DNA of 59,275 bases from Acanthaster planci (Eukaryota; Echinodermata; Asteroidea; Valvatida; Acanthasteridae): NCBI RefSeq assembly GCF_001949145.1, contig NW_019091536.1, positions 620,320 through 679,594 on the forward strand, written 5' to 3'. Numbering within the stretch: the first letter of the stretch is position 1; each line of letters opens with the position of its first letter. The notes under the pieces were generated by a model, which was given only the letters and a program-made list of their open reading frames with translations, was not told the origin of the DNA and ran no database searches. Below are positions 1 through 11,800 of this stretch, one piece after another. The translations under genes were made by a program, and so were the position numbers.

Positions 1-69
1 ACCGTGGTCTTGTCGGCCAGTAGCTTTTCAATGACTTCAATTAGCTGGTCCTTCTGCTCGGGATCAAGA
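1..69 (-). CDS. AP3B: AP3B exon 6 (partial at window edge)
   Basis: After a CCAG acceptor the frame completes Ser and continues [23 protein letters not shown]-type sequence up to base 1 of the window. This follows exon 5 exactly as in other AP-3 beta proteins (KLYSLDPEQK). The exon's far end is outside the window. Confidence 0.92.
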
Positions 70-3000
70 CTGGTATATAAAAACAACAAACAAAACAAAG
101 GGTGAATAGTCCCTATCGGTCAACAATAAAATTCTCAACGGATATGTTACATGCAAAGAAGGATATACTTGGCGGTTAATAGAATATATGTCTCCTTTTT
201 CCTACCTGTATAGCTTTGGGATAGCATGGGCAGCAGTCTTCCTGACGTAGGGTGACATATCGTTCACGCTCTCCTTGATTGCCAGCATCATGATCGGGAC
301 GATCATTGGAACGCGGATGCTGGACAGGACCCTCAGGGCTGAGGCTCGGATCAGCTGGTTAGGATCCTGAGTCCAAGAGAAGGGTACAAAATTCACGGCT
401 TTTAATATGGAAAGATAGGAAGATATACAACAAGTCAGACTGTAGGGCTGACCAGTTTAACAAAGGCAATGCAATGGGTACAAGGTATTTGGCAAGTGCA
501 AGTTAAATAGAACTTCTTTATCGTTCATTCCTAACGTGAAGGCTGGTTTTGATAGGATGTTTTGACTGGAGGTACACCCTCAATGGTAAAGAAGACACAG
601 TCGAGTGGGAAGTTCTTAAACTGGGCTCATTCCCACACCGGCAGACATGTGAAGACTGACAGAAACTGGTTGTTGCCCGGGCCAAAGAAGTATGCACCTG
701 GGTGCCTTCACAGTGTGAGTTCCCACCCCAGTGATGTCATCGCAATGTGAAAACGGAACATTTCTTCTTCCTCCGTGGAGAGGATGAATGCCGGTGCAAT
801 CAGCCAGTTTGGTACAGAGTACCGAAGCGTGACACCATTTGAGCCAGGAAGCGTAGTGCAAATGAATGGAGCATGTGCACGTGTTGGTTCACAGGCTGGT
901 TCTCGCCCTGATGCCTTTTACGCAACCCAATCGTGCGTGTGACGTATTCACTTCGGGATTCTATTCCAACTGAGAGTGCCCAAAATGAAGCCCGTGAAGG
1001 TCACTCGGATGTGTACGGGCAAGGTCAACCCTATCAGCACGGCCCTTCATGGACTCATGAAGCGATTCTTTGCTCCCAAATGACAGATAGGCATGATTTT
1101 CTTACCTTCAGGCCTTTCTGGAATGTGCTGATGGACAGCAGGGCTAGGTCTTGCTGCTCCTCAGCATAGCGCACCAGGTAAACGTACACCAACTTCTTGA
1201 CCTGCAGTGAAAAATACACGTACATTAATAAAATACGCCAAATTTATGAGAAGTAAACAATAAATGCTTCAGTACCTGCAGGTGTACATGTTTTCATCAC
1301 TTGAAAAGGGAAAAACGCCCTGACAATGAATTCTGGGAGTTGGTAATAGTGTTCCAGTGTTGCAAAAAATAACTCCCTGGATTCAATCTCTTGAAAAGTT
1401 TTATTAGGGTTGGGGACTAGGGAGGGGTCATTAGGGGAAGGAATTAGGTGAGTCAGGTTGGCCTTGTGGTTCTTTCCTCGCCTTCCACCTCTGCAGCCCG
1501 GGTTCGAACCCTGGCCCGGTCCACATAGGGATTGGGTTTTCAACCCTCACCTGATTCCATGGGTTTCACCCAGAATATTCCCCTGGGGTTTTTCCCCACC
1601 TCTAAAACCATAACTGCTTCTCATTGTCTCCTCTCTACAGGTTTCTTCAGGCTTGCAAGCTACAGTGCCTAGGGTGCTTTTGAGAAATCCTTGGTGTCAT
1701 TACCAGAAATGATCAATAATAATTATAATAATTATAAGATATACCAAATGTATCTTAACAATGGTAAAACATTAGCTTTCCAGACGCTTCAAACTCACCT
1801 GGTCTTGGTAAATTTTGAAAGATCAAGCTTGTTGTGCGAATTAATCTACACCTCTTCATTATATGACGATTTTTGGCATCCCTCTAGGGTTAAGTGTAGT
1901 GCAAAGAGCCTTTTTATAAAACTTCACAATTGTCCATACTTTTTGGGACAACTGAGGGCACTGGTGCTGTTAAATCAATCAGGGAAGACAGTTCCGTAAT
2001 TCATTTCGTAGGTTTTTCTTTTCTGTGAAACAAAGGGAGGGAGGTGCCTTGCTACCTTCATTCAATATGCAATAATTTACCAACCTTTAGTCACCCTCAT
2101 ATGGTGTGATTCGACCAGCAGAATTAGAAGCCATTACTGCAGTGGCACAACGCTCGTGGACAGGTGGTATGCGCGCGTTATATGCCTCTTCAACCAACAA
2201 AGTGTCGTGATTTGCCAAATGCATGCGTGTGTCAAGTTGAAGAATGTGCGTGTGCCTGAAGTACCACTGCAGTTATGGCATCTAATCAGATTAGTCTATA
2301 CACAAATATCCAATGTGCAGTCATCAGTGAACATAATGCCGAATTAATTTACCTCTATGCTCTTGGAGACAACATTTTTGACGACAGCGGCAAAAAGGTC
2401 TGATGCGTCCTTACCCTTTGCAATCATCTGGAAAGGACAATTAAGATAAGATACACATCGCTATACACAAATCAAAATTTAAGTGTTAGTTGTGGTACGG
2501 AAACGTTTCAAGAGTGGATTTCTTTCTTTGGACACTTCACTCCTTGCTTAACTGACGAGATACAACGTAAAGAGAAAGAAACCACTGTTGGTTAATAATA
2601 CCCGCAAGGATTTGAAAAGATCCTGTTACCTTACCCGTAAACTTGCCCAGGAAGTTATAAAGATAACAGATTTGTTCAGTTTGGACTGCTAGATATATGT
2701 ATTTTTTTAGATGGGGGGCTGGTAGTCCAATAATACTCACTCCAATGATTCTCTTCATGGCCTCAAGTTTCAGATTATCCTTGCTTCCATCCAGCATGGA
2801 CTTCAAATCTTCATGCCTACAAAACAAGATCCATAAAGGCAGTGAGTGATCGCCGAAAAAAATAAGTTCACTCAAGCATGCAGAGACTTGCTTGGTGCTG
2901 TATAAAATGCATGTCATGGGCATGAGCTTTCTCAATGTCGGTATACAACTGCAGGGATATTCGTAATGTCCTTGTACGGAATTGTTCCCTACAATAACTT

Positions 3001-5085
3001 TACCTTTAGAATAGAAACAAGTGCGAACAGTCAATCGCCACAAACATTGACTTGTTACCGTAGATTCTTTTGAACAATATTTTGCTGCTATTTCTTGCCC
3101 CAACCGATATTGGCTTAGACGGGGCCCAATATCACAGAGATGCTTTACAGTTACCAGAAAATGTCAAGCTGTACTGAAATGATTGTAACAGAAAATTTTC
3201 CTAACCTTCAGCACTATTTCATGGCAATGCTTGGCCCGGTTGTGCTCATGGCTGCACGCGCAAACAGATTTCTGTTGTGACGTCACAAACACCCGTTTCA
3301 GAGAGGTGTTCTAGAGTTGCACTGAACCAAAAAGTATTGTTCAATTGTCCCCTGTTCCTCCCCACAATGCCTTTCTACTGTGGGGATCTGGTGATACTTG
3401 GCTGCTCATTTAATAATCATAGGCATGCAGAGTTTACTCCTTTAAAAATTAACATGCATGATCAGGAGTGGCTGCAGTGGAATGCTATGCACTGCCTTGA
3501 TAATGGTTGCCCTGTGCACGAGGAGAAGTAGGCCACTTCCATTCCAACGTCACCTGACGGATTTTGTGTAATAGATCTAATTAATTTCCTTTTTGGGCCT
3601 ATGTTGCAAAGCAGTCACGAAAAATAGCCAAATCGATGTCATGTGGCCCCCCGGCCCTATTCTCATAGTAGACTCTTTATTATTTTAGTACTGTTTTTGT
3701 AGACAAAGTGCGGTAATGCAAAAGTTTGCTTAAGTTCATCCTCTTTTAGCGTCGCCTCTGAAAATTCTGAACAATCATTTCCGGCTAGGGAGAGAGGCTA
3801 GCTACTGCTGAGCGGTAACACTAAAAGGGCTGATAAGCCTACAAGCAGGAGCGTTGGGGGCTTCAATTTCGGGTACCGACTAAAAAGAATAAAGCAATCG
3901 GACACGAGCAAGACCATGTGGCTTCTGTCTTACTGATTTCCATTCTCTCTTGCCCTCTTTGGAGAAGACTCTCCATTATTGCCCTCACCGGTCGACTATA
4001 CATTCATGGCAATGTGGATTTACAACACCACAAATACCACAAAATCACTCATGTGGTATTAGTTATGTGGCTTACTGTCACCAGATCCCTCATTTGGCCA
4101 CTCGCTGTGAATAACAAGCGTGACAATACATGTACTTGTAACTGTTGAAATAAGGGACCTGGCGACTATAGTATTAGTAGGCCTGTAGGCCTACTGTCAC
4201 AGGCTTTAGTTACTTTAGCTAACGGAGGAGTCCGGCACTTTTCAGGTTTTTTGTTTGACCCCCACAAATTTAGTACTGTTGGAAAGAGAATTTTAAAAGA
4301 AATTGATTGGTATAAAATTTAGCTCAATAGCTAATAGTATGGTGAAGTTATTGATTTTGTTGTCATTAAAATTAGGTGTGATTAGTCTGTCACTTTTGGG
4401 GGGCGGACACAAGTTTTACTTTCATCAATGTATTTGAACCACATGGAGTCTTATTCCTCATCGGTTCTACTTCCAGACATGCCAGATTTGAACAAAGATC
4501 TGTAATTAAGTCACTGATAAAGTGTAAAGTAAACAATATCTTTTATTATGGAGAACTTTATCAATAGTAAACATAGGATACATGTACATGTATACAATAC
4601 AGTAACAGGACAGTTCAGTTGGGATTGACACTTTTAGTAATGTGTGAAAGATCACTGAAGCATAGTTTTGAAGTGATATTTTGTCATCAATAAATAGCTA
4701 TAAAATAGAGGACTAAATCTGTCAGGTGTCATAAGGCCTGTCATGAAAATATTCTAAGGTAAGGACTGCCGTGATATGTTTGCTTTAATTAGCTAACACT
4801 GACATTGGACTGAAACACACATGCATGACACATATGTCACAGTAGAAAAGCATGACAGATGCCAACTTCAACCCATTGTGTCGGAAATACAAGCGGGTGA
4901 CAATATGTAAAACAAGCACACATAACGCTGCAGACTAACGTAATAACTTAAGCCTACTTTTTGTAGTCGGCTGCGAAAAATCCACCACTTGCAGGATCGC
5001 TGGCGACATCTGGCTCCACAGGTCCCGTCGATGGGGTTTTTTCATTGGCGTAAGACCGCGGCTCGGTGTTGCTGTGATGCGCCAT
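1..5085 (-). CDS. AP3B: AP-3 complex subunit beta (N-terminal part, six exons, cut by window edge)
   Basis: The beta subunit of the heterotetrameric AP-3 clathrin-adaptor complex acts on endosomal/TGN membranes and sorts cargo to lysosomes and related organelles. Coding exons on the minus strand are 4958-5085, 2741-2816, 2353-2427, 1106-1201, 206-366 and 1-69. All joins keep frame and give about 201 residues. The product reads like vertebrate AP3B1/AP3B2 throughout: [20 protein letters not shown], then [12 protein letters not shown], then [20 protein letters not shown], then [20 protein letters not shown], then a SLDPEQK-type stretch. This is the start of the adaptin alpha-solenoid trunk. The remaining roughly 800-900 residues expected for the family lie beyond the left edge. 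The gene is divergent to SCAMP. Identification rests on remembered family sequence; AP3B1 versus AP3B2 cannot be separated and an invertebrate would normally have one gene. Confidence 0.93.
206..366 (-). CDS. AP3B: AP3B exon 5
   Basis: The 161-nt exon encodes [20 protein letters not shown], then [13 protein letters not shown], then [16 protein letters not shown], ending two bases into a Ser codon at a GTAGG donor. An unspliced reading runs two more bases into an Arg codon and then a stop. The acceptor is GGACTCAG. These are HEAT-like solenoid repeats of the adaptin trunk. Confidence 0.95.
811..960 (+). repeat. Dispersed ~160-bp repeat, family A, copy 1
   Basis: Lies in AP3B intron 5. It carries GAGTACCGAAG near the left end and GACGTATTCACTTCGG near the right end, so the ends are roughly inverted (a GTACCGAAGTG-type terminus), like a MITE. 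Shared internal blocks include AATGGAG and GCTGGTTCTCGCCC. The other copies are near 10700 (same orientation) and 17540 (opposite orientation). Confidence 0.65.
1106..1201 (-). CDS. AP3B: AP3B exon 4
   Basis: The 96-nt exon (32 codons, phase 0) encodes [20 protein letters not shown] and then [12 protein letters not shown]. The acceptor is CTGCAG and the donor GTAAGA. The block [24 protein letters not shown] is nearly invariant in AP-3 beta subunits. Confidence 0.95.
1432..1738 (+). mobile_element. tRNA-derived SINE, copy 1
   Basis: Lies in the intron upstream (gene sense) of AP3B exon 4. A perfect pol III B box GGTTCGAACCC lies at about 1501, preceded at tRNA-like spacing by a weak A-box region, and followed by a body with GGATTGGGTTTTCA and CCATGGGTTTC. 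It ends in an AATAATTATAATAATTATAAG simple tail near 1711-1738. A second, diverged copy with the same head and body order lies near 45410. The 5' limit is approximate. Confidence 0.65.
2353..2427 (-). CDS. AP3B: AP3B exon 3
   Basis: The 75-nt exon (25 codons, phase 0 on both sides) encodes [20 protein letters not shown] and then SKSIE. The acceptor is TTTCCAG and the donor GTAAAT. It matches the AP-3 beta block MIAKGK-x-AS-x-LF-x-AVVKNV. Confidence 0.94.
2741..2816 (-). CDS. AP3B: AP3B exon 2
   Basis: The 76-nt exon has a TTTTGTAG acceptor and a GTGAGT donor. After the split Lys it encodes [20 protein letters not shown] and then KRIIG, a highly conserved AP-3 beta block. The phase joins exon 1 and exon 3 without a stop. 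Confidence 0.93.
3288..3336 (+). repeat. Terminal fragment of MITE family B
   Basis: AACACCCGTTTCAGA followed by a GTTCTAGAGTTG and GAACCAAA sequence matches the left end of the element at 25853-26166. Only about 45 bp of similarity is visible, so this is a broken copy or a solo end inside AP3B intron 1. Confidence 0.5.
3340..4950. other. AP3B intron 1, remainder: no recognisable feature
   Basis: Apart from the repeat fragment just before it, this part of AP3B intron 1 is AT-rich unique-looking sequence with no coding or RNA feature I can support. Short open frames here have no family resemblance. Confidence 0.6.
4958..5085 (-). CDS. AP3B: AP3B exon 1 (start codon)
   Basis: The ATG is at 5085-5083 (minus strand). 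The exon encodes 42 codons plus two bases, starting [16 protein letters not shown] and ending [10 protein letters not shown], and stops at a GTAGGC donor. The low-complexity polar start followed by G-x-F-x-x-D-x-K just before the HEDLK block matches the arrangement of AP-3 beta N-termini. The two leftover bases (AA) join G of the next exon to give Lys. The start was chosen because it is the first Met in this frame in the expected place; 5' UTR exons cannot be excluded. Confidence 0.85.
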
Positions 5086-5803
5086 GGTGCTCGGATCCTG
5101 TGCAGAAAAAGCAACAAAATCACGTCAAGCCCGGCTTTTCAGCTGTGCTAGCAGACAGGCAGACGTCCCACACATAAATACACACGTCAATAATATGGTA
5201 CCGAAACTGCAACTAAATGTTCAACCTCATATCCATTCATCATTATGATAAGAAAATTTACGAACGCGAGCACGCTAATATGTTCACGCCGGTTAAAGTC
5301 TCCAAGATTTTCTGGGAACGACGTGGACCCAAGATGCGTCATCTAACTAGTAGTTGATTAACCAACCGGTTTGGTTTAGTGCGTCTTTAAAGAGGTGGTA
5401 CAATTCCATCTGTTTTCTTCTCTCCAGGCCTCTTTAACATGCCCTCGTGACTCAGTTACAATTTTAATTAATATTGAAATACAAAACGCAATTGAAGTAA
5501 AGTAAGCATGCCACGTGGAAGTGATTTTTTCTCTCTTTTGTTTTTGTAGTCATATCACACTCACAGCATTAAACCCTCACTTTAAAGTTGTAATGACGCC
5601 TGTAATGCTAATGCGCGTGCGCTGTAGACATGGCACGTTCCGCCATCTTCTCGTGACCGGTGGTAATCAAGCCTACACAGCGGTACATTATTTTCAGACG
5701 ACAGATGAAAACACCGGAAAAAATTATCGTTGTATTTCAGTCGTTGTAATTTTCTTGTTTGGCTTTGACGCCACATTTTTTGACAAGATCGACGAAATAT
5801 AGT
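5086..5803. promoter_or_regulatory. Divergent AP3B / SCAMP intergenic promoter region
   Basis: The two start codons are only 718 bp apart on opposite strands, so both promoters and both 5' UTRs must sit here unless there are distant leader exons. I see no clear TATA box at either side. The stretch at 5580-5650 holds GC-rich pieces such as GCGCGTGCGC. Individual factor sites cannot be assigned from sequence alone. Confidence 0.6.
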
Positions 5804-5860
5804 ATGACAGATTACGATAGCAACCCTTTTGCTGATCCCGAGGCTGCTAATCCTTTTCAG
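5804..5860 (+). CDS. SCAMP: SCAMP exon 1 (start codon)
   Basis: ATG at 5804 starts [19 protein letters not shown] (19 codons) and runs to a CAG|GTAAGA donor. It matches the SCAMP1 start ([12 protein letters not shown]) and contains two NPF motifs. The context AGTATGA is acceptable but not a strong Kozak site. Confidence 0.95.
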
Positions 5861-8800
5861 GTAAGATTGGGAACGTGTGATGGCAGCCGGCCGTCGTCTG
5901 TGCTGTGGCTGCCGCCGTCGCAAGTGGCGGATTACCGCTATACCCGGCCGGCAAAAAGTGTAAACTAGCCGACGACGTGGTGGGCGTAGTTAGCTACAGG
6001 CACCAAAACCATGCCAGTGCAGCATCGTACGCGTATCGGGTGTTTTTTCCATTGACACATAAATTAAACTTGAAAAGGTCTAGTCGTCCAGTCCTTATGC
6101 CAATTCGAGCTTGGCCATGTGTTCTGTAAAGGTGGTCTAGGCCCTTTTTAGGCACCATTCATTGCATTTGCCGTAGGCCCCTAATTTGAAAAAAATCGTA
6201 GCCTAATTTGGCCGGAGGTTATAAATTTGTTTTGGATTTTATTCCGTTGCATGTTTCAAGTTTTTTGAGTTGACTGCTTTGAAAACAGAAAAGGTAAATG
6301 CTGTTCATTTTAATTTCAACACTCCAACTAAAAGTGCAGCTCATGTAATTTGTCTTGATAAAAATCCATGGTTGATGGACCACAGGACATTTCTAAGTGC
6401 CGAAGAAATGTTCAGGTGGAAAGAGTTCCATGTATGGATGCCACTTGGCACCCCATGCACAAGCCCTACATGTATGAGACAGGTCTGAAAAATTGTAAGT
6501 GTTTTCTCAGTAAACGTCTTGGTAATTTCCCTCCTATGATGTAGTACAGTGACTGCAGTCACAATGCAGTACATACATGTACATTTCTCTCATATGCACA
6601 TCTATCTAAAGCCATCCACATGCCTTAAGTGTACATCATTAACATATGTATCAATCAACAGATGTAGTGCACTTACAATGTAACCACCCTTATGTTATGG
6701 GCAAAAAAGTTAATTGTTGTTGAAGAAAATAGGAGAAACTGTCTGAAAATTGCAGATTTTTGTTCAAGACAACAGGCTTTGCCATGGACTTCTGAGGGGA
6801 GTGGCCAATTTGCCAAGCATTTAGGGGTGGTTGTGGGCTGGTGATTTTTTGCATGAGTTACATGTACATGTACACTCCTGTTTCATAAAGAAAGTTTAAA
6901 TTCTCTCTGATCCAAATTCTTCAACCTGTTGTAACCCGTGAATATGTATCACACTCATTTTTTGTTGTGCCTACTAACGGTTGTGTGTAAATGAAGCATT
7001 TCTTTCTTCTCGTGAGTCCCATGATATCGGGCCACCATGTGCTGACATATGCCACATTCCACTTTGCCAGACAAGTCTGTAGGTATAGTTCTAAAACTGT
7101 GATGTATACCGGTATGAAACTCCTATATACATGTATGTAAGGCCCACAATATATGGAGGTACATTTAGACCAAGCTCTAATGACGTCTGGCCCTGTATGG
7201 GCCCAGCTGCATGAACATGTACTGTACAGACACCTGTATGTAGTTCACAAGTAGGCCTTGGGGGAAAAATTCTATATCAGGCCAACACAACTTCTGGCAA
7301 GAGAACCAAATCTGGCCTCTGTGTACACTGTATGTGCTACTAAACAAACGTAATAAATTCCACCCCACTGGGTATTTTCATGAAAACAAGTCAACAAGGC
7401 TAAGAAAAATTGCTGTAGGTCGTACTGTACATGTTTTTTAGTGATTATAAAACAAGAAACAAGGTGATATATTGACTCTCCAGCCACCTGTTAAGAGAAA
7501 AAGGCTGCTTCCTGATTTCATTTTGTTGTCTCATCGGGATAGGTACTTCAAAAGACCTAATTCCAGGTTAAGTCAAAATGTAATGCAAGGCAGGCTAGCT
7601 TCAGTGTTTTGATACCGAGGTGTATGAGCTTAAAGTGAACATATCTGTTTTTTTCCCCAAATTATTGTTAATTAAATTCAGAAACCTTTCCAATTTTGGT
7701 GGTAATCTTGTCTGGAAATTCTGTAAGTTTGGAAGATAAAGATGTTGATCAAAACCATCCTTTGACTCAGAAAACAAATACCACATAGCGGTACATCACT
7801 TGCAAAGTCTGTTTGCAGCGCTGAAATATTTACTCAGCGAAACACAAAGAGATATTGCATGGACCTATGTCCTGCAATTCATAGAGTGTTGCGTGACTCA
7901 GACAGATTGTGATATGGTCCACAAGAATCTGTGGGGTGTCCACTCAGTCAACAATGAAGTCACGCTCACATGATGCCTTGTATGCCTGCAAGTACTGCAT
8001 TCCCCATTGTACGCTAGCCCCCTTTGTAAGGTGTACCGATACGTCACACTTTTCACAGCCTGTCAATTAGGGTGCGTGTAGGGGGTGGACGTGTATAATT
8101 TTTGGCCTGTACTCAACCAGATGAAAGAAGTCATACTGCACTGATGTCTGTGGCAGTTATGCACGTGTGCATGTACGTACATGCACTGTTTGTATAAATT
8201 TGTCAGCAAGTTGGACAAATACAGTGTACAAAATGTAAGGTCACCTCGCAGAAAACAAAATTTGATAAGTATTCTTTTAAACACTGCCATTTCCTTCAGA
8301 CCCGATCAGAATTCTGGATGAACATGAAAACTGAAGAGTGTTTTGAATTTTTTTTAGGGGGGGAGGGGCTTCTGGTACATATTCTCTTAACCCTTGCCAC
8401 CTTCCAAATCCGCTAGATGGTTTGGAGGATTTGGGAGGAATGAGGAAAATTGGTAAAAAAAAAAGTGTGGCTGATTGCAAAGAATGCATTGTGTCACAGG
8501 ATCTTGGGTTAGACCTTACGGTGTTGTTCATGCTCAGCCATGCATAAATTTATGACTCGATTATGTACATGAAATCATCAATACTGTACCAGGATACCAT
8601 GTGCTTTACCTCAACATGAAGGTAGGAATTGCCGGAGGATTTTGAAGGATTGAGGAGTGGCCACCCTATCCAAGGAGCACATTGAAGAAATAATGGAAAA
8701 TTTTGGAGGAGTTTACGATGAATGCATGGGGGAGTGAGGGATGGTGGGTGGGGCAGGGCAGTCAGAGGATTTGAAGGATTGAGGATGTGCCCTAGCTCCT

Positions 8801-11800
8801 TGACCTAACTTCTTTCACTGCTTGCCAAGTCAGCAGATGTTGTAAAACTTCTAATACTTCTCCTGACTGAAGTTTGAGGACTGTTGAGGTTTAATTAAGC
8901 TTCTCTAGCTTTTTTCCCAAGAAACTTCGAGAATCTTGCAAAATCTGCCACAGTGCTGGAAATGTAAGTACAGTACAAACTGTATTCAGAGAATATGAGT
9001 TCAAGCCCTTGGCCAAGAAAATAGTGACTAGGTCTTGCCTTCAAGAGCACTTTTAAATCTTCCCACCCATTTGGGAGATTCGGAAGGATCTGACAGGTTG
9101 ATATTTAATCTGGTTATTGAATAAATCCTGTCACCAAAAATCATCCAAATCCACACCAGATTTTTCTAATTTTGTAATTGACTCAGCAGCTCAGTTGATC
9201 TGTGACTCAGTCAAATAAAATGAGTCAGGAGTCACCAGAATCACTTTTGAGTTATACACCTTCAAAAGAATCTTGCACAAATGCTAAAATCAATAAAAAT
9301 GTTCAACATTTTTCACCCACATAACTAGTCTTTCTCTTCAGTATGCCAAAATGATTCACACATCAAAACAAAGAGCTAAATTTTCTCCTAATGTCATGAA
9401 TGTAAACTAAAACAGAATTTACATGTATTGAAAGATAGCCGTAGTCAGTTTGTGGGATATACGGCAGTCACCATTTTGTTCAAGTACGAAGAATGCTTAC
9501 TTCTGTCTCTACAAAAACATTAGTTTGGAAGAGCCTGCATGAGCACACAAGCTATCACTGCCAGGGAACTTTAAACCCAAGGGCAAAACACTGTTATGTT
9601 ATGAGTCCACAGATAAATACAGGTACACCTAGGTATGCAACAAGCCCTCTTCTCATCAGCTGATTCACTGACCAATTCCATGACCCTATAGCTACATGTT
9701 TTTTTCTGATGAACTTGGCATAGTAGAATTTAAATTTCTGGAGTGCTTGATGGACATTAAAAGAGACTTAAAGCAAATGTTTTGTCCTTTACATACTATG
9801 ATGATGCACACGGGACATAATTTACACTTGACAACATATCCTATGCATTGTGCTCATATGAAAGCCTTTTGTGTATGTCACTGTCGCCATAAAACTCAAC
9901 AATCCTAAACTAGACTCTAAATATGGCACGTAAAACCGGTTGGTTTGTGAATACCATGCAAGAAGACTGAAGAAGTTCATGCATGCTGTGTACCTGTATT
10001 TTAGCTGGTACCCTGCAACACTCACCCAGTATCTGCTGCTGAAGTCAGATAGCCCCATCATCCTCTCTAACTGTTGCAGTCTCATGATGCTCGTCTGAAA
10101 CGACATTGTACCACACTACATGTAGGCACTGACGAGGCCTCTCATATTACATGCATGTATGTAGCTAAATTAGGTGCAGTGTACATGTACATGCATGTTT
10201 ATACACAGTTTGCAGCGTTTATGTAGGCAAGAACTGAATACAATGTTGAAGACTGCATGTACATGTACACGTACATGTTTGCTGTATTGGTCCTGCTATT
10301 ACAATATGGCTATAACTTGCCATCTAAACGTGTGCTGTTACATGTACAACCAGCCGGCTGCATTTCAATGCTTGATATTTTGCCAGATGGCGGTAACAGA
10401 ACAGCATGCATAAGTAGGAAAATACGGTCACAGCTGACTTCACTTCAGGGCTGGATTTCAGACAGATTTATGAATTGTGATGTTATGTGTTCACATATAT
10501 GTACACAAAGTCTACATGTATGTATACACAATTTTATGATATGCACAGAGGCCATCTGTTAAAACCATGGAGGAATTCTTATTCCTATGTGGTTAAACTA
10601 CATGTACATGTATAATAAATTGTGCTTCCTGAATATATCCCATACTGATTGTTTATGTACGTGTATGTGCATATGTGTACATGCATGCAGAATCACGTAC
10701 CCTATAGAGTACCGAAGTGTGACGTCACTGTGAACCAGAAAGTGCCGTGCAAACGAATGGAGTACGCGGGCGTGTTGGTCAACACGCTGGTTCTCGCCCC
10801 ATCTTGCCTTTTACACACTAATTGTGCACATGACGTATTCACTTCGACACCCCATACCCAGCGCTGTATGGTGCGACCAGAACAGTTGCAATTGCGCCTA
10901 AAAAAAGTTTGATGTGCGACCAAATGTTTAATTCTTATCGCCAGTAGCGACCGTTATTTGCGCCCATGAGTCGCCCATCTTGTCAGTCATATAATTTCAC
11001 AAACGATCGCTGCTCAGTTTTCTTCTGTGTGCACCTAGGGATGTGTCTCTATTACATCACACATTTTTTTCTCTGTCTTTACCTCATGTACTCTGTGTAC
11101 AGAGCATGCGCCCATATTAACTGCAATGTACATGTAACTTACATGGTACATACATGTACATGCACGTACAGGTACATGTACAGTGTACCAGGTACCCGAG
11201 TTGACTAGTTTGTGGTCTCACACTATATAGAGTGTGTGTGGGGAACTGAGATGTTTCACGTATTCGCAATGCACCAGCAGTCTATGCATGCCACTGCAAT
11301 AAACTTGTTTCAGTCCAAAATGTATTTTGAAGTTTGAAACCAAAGCTCCCCTTGGTCCGGTCTGGTCCCAGGTACGAAATAATCAAACGTAAGTATACCT
11401 TTCCTTTTCTTTCAGTTTTTTTTTCTTTCGTATAATTGGTTGCCATTTTTTACATAGTCCATAAGCACAAACTCCAAAGCAGTCAGTGCAGATAATTGAC
11501 AGAATGATGTTTCTGTGTGTGTCAGATTTTGTACATGTATGTACATGTAACTTGGGGTTTTTTTTGGCAAATGAGTGTAAAGTATGTACAAAAATCGACC
11601 TGGCGCCTTTTTTTTCTCCAGGAGCCAGTGGCTCCTCCTTATCATTTTTCTCCCCACAGCACTGCCTATACCTGTACATTTGTAAACGGGCGTACACTTA
11701 TTTTGGGTGGCCTTTTTTGCTTAAATACCTGCAGATAGTATTTGCATACTGTACTGATTCAAGCCTTTGTTTTATATTTTTTCCTATCCAATATCAAATA

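Noticed and set aside
1495-1535. A functional tRNA gene
   Set aside because: Only the B box is good; the acceptor stem and anticodon arm do not form, and the sequence continues as a SINE body.
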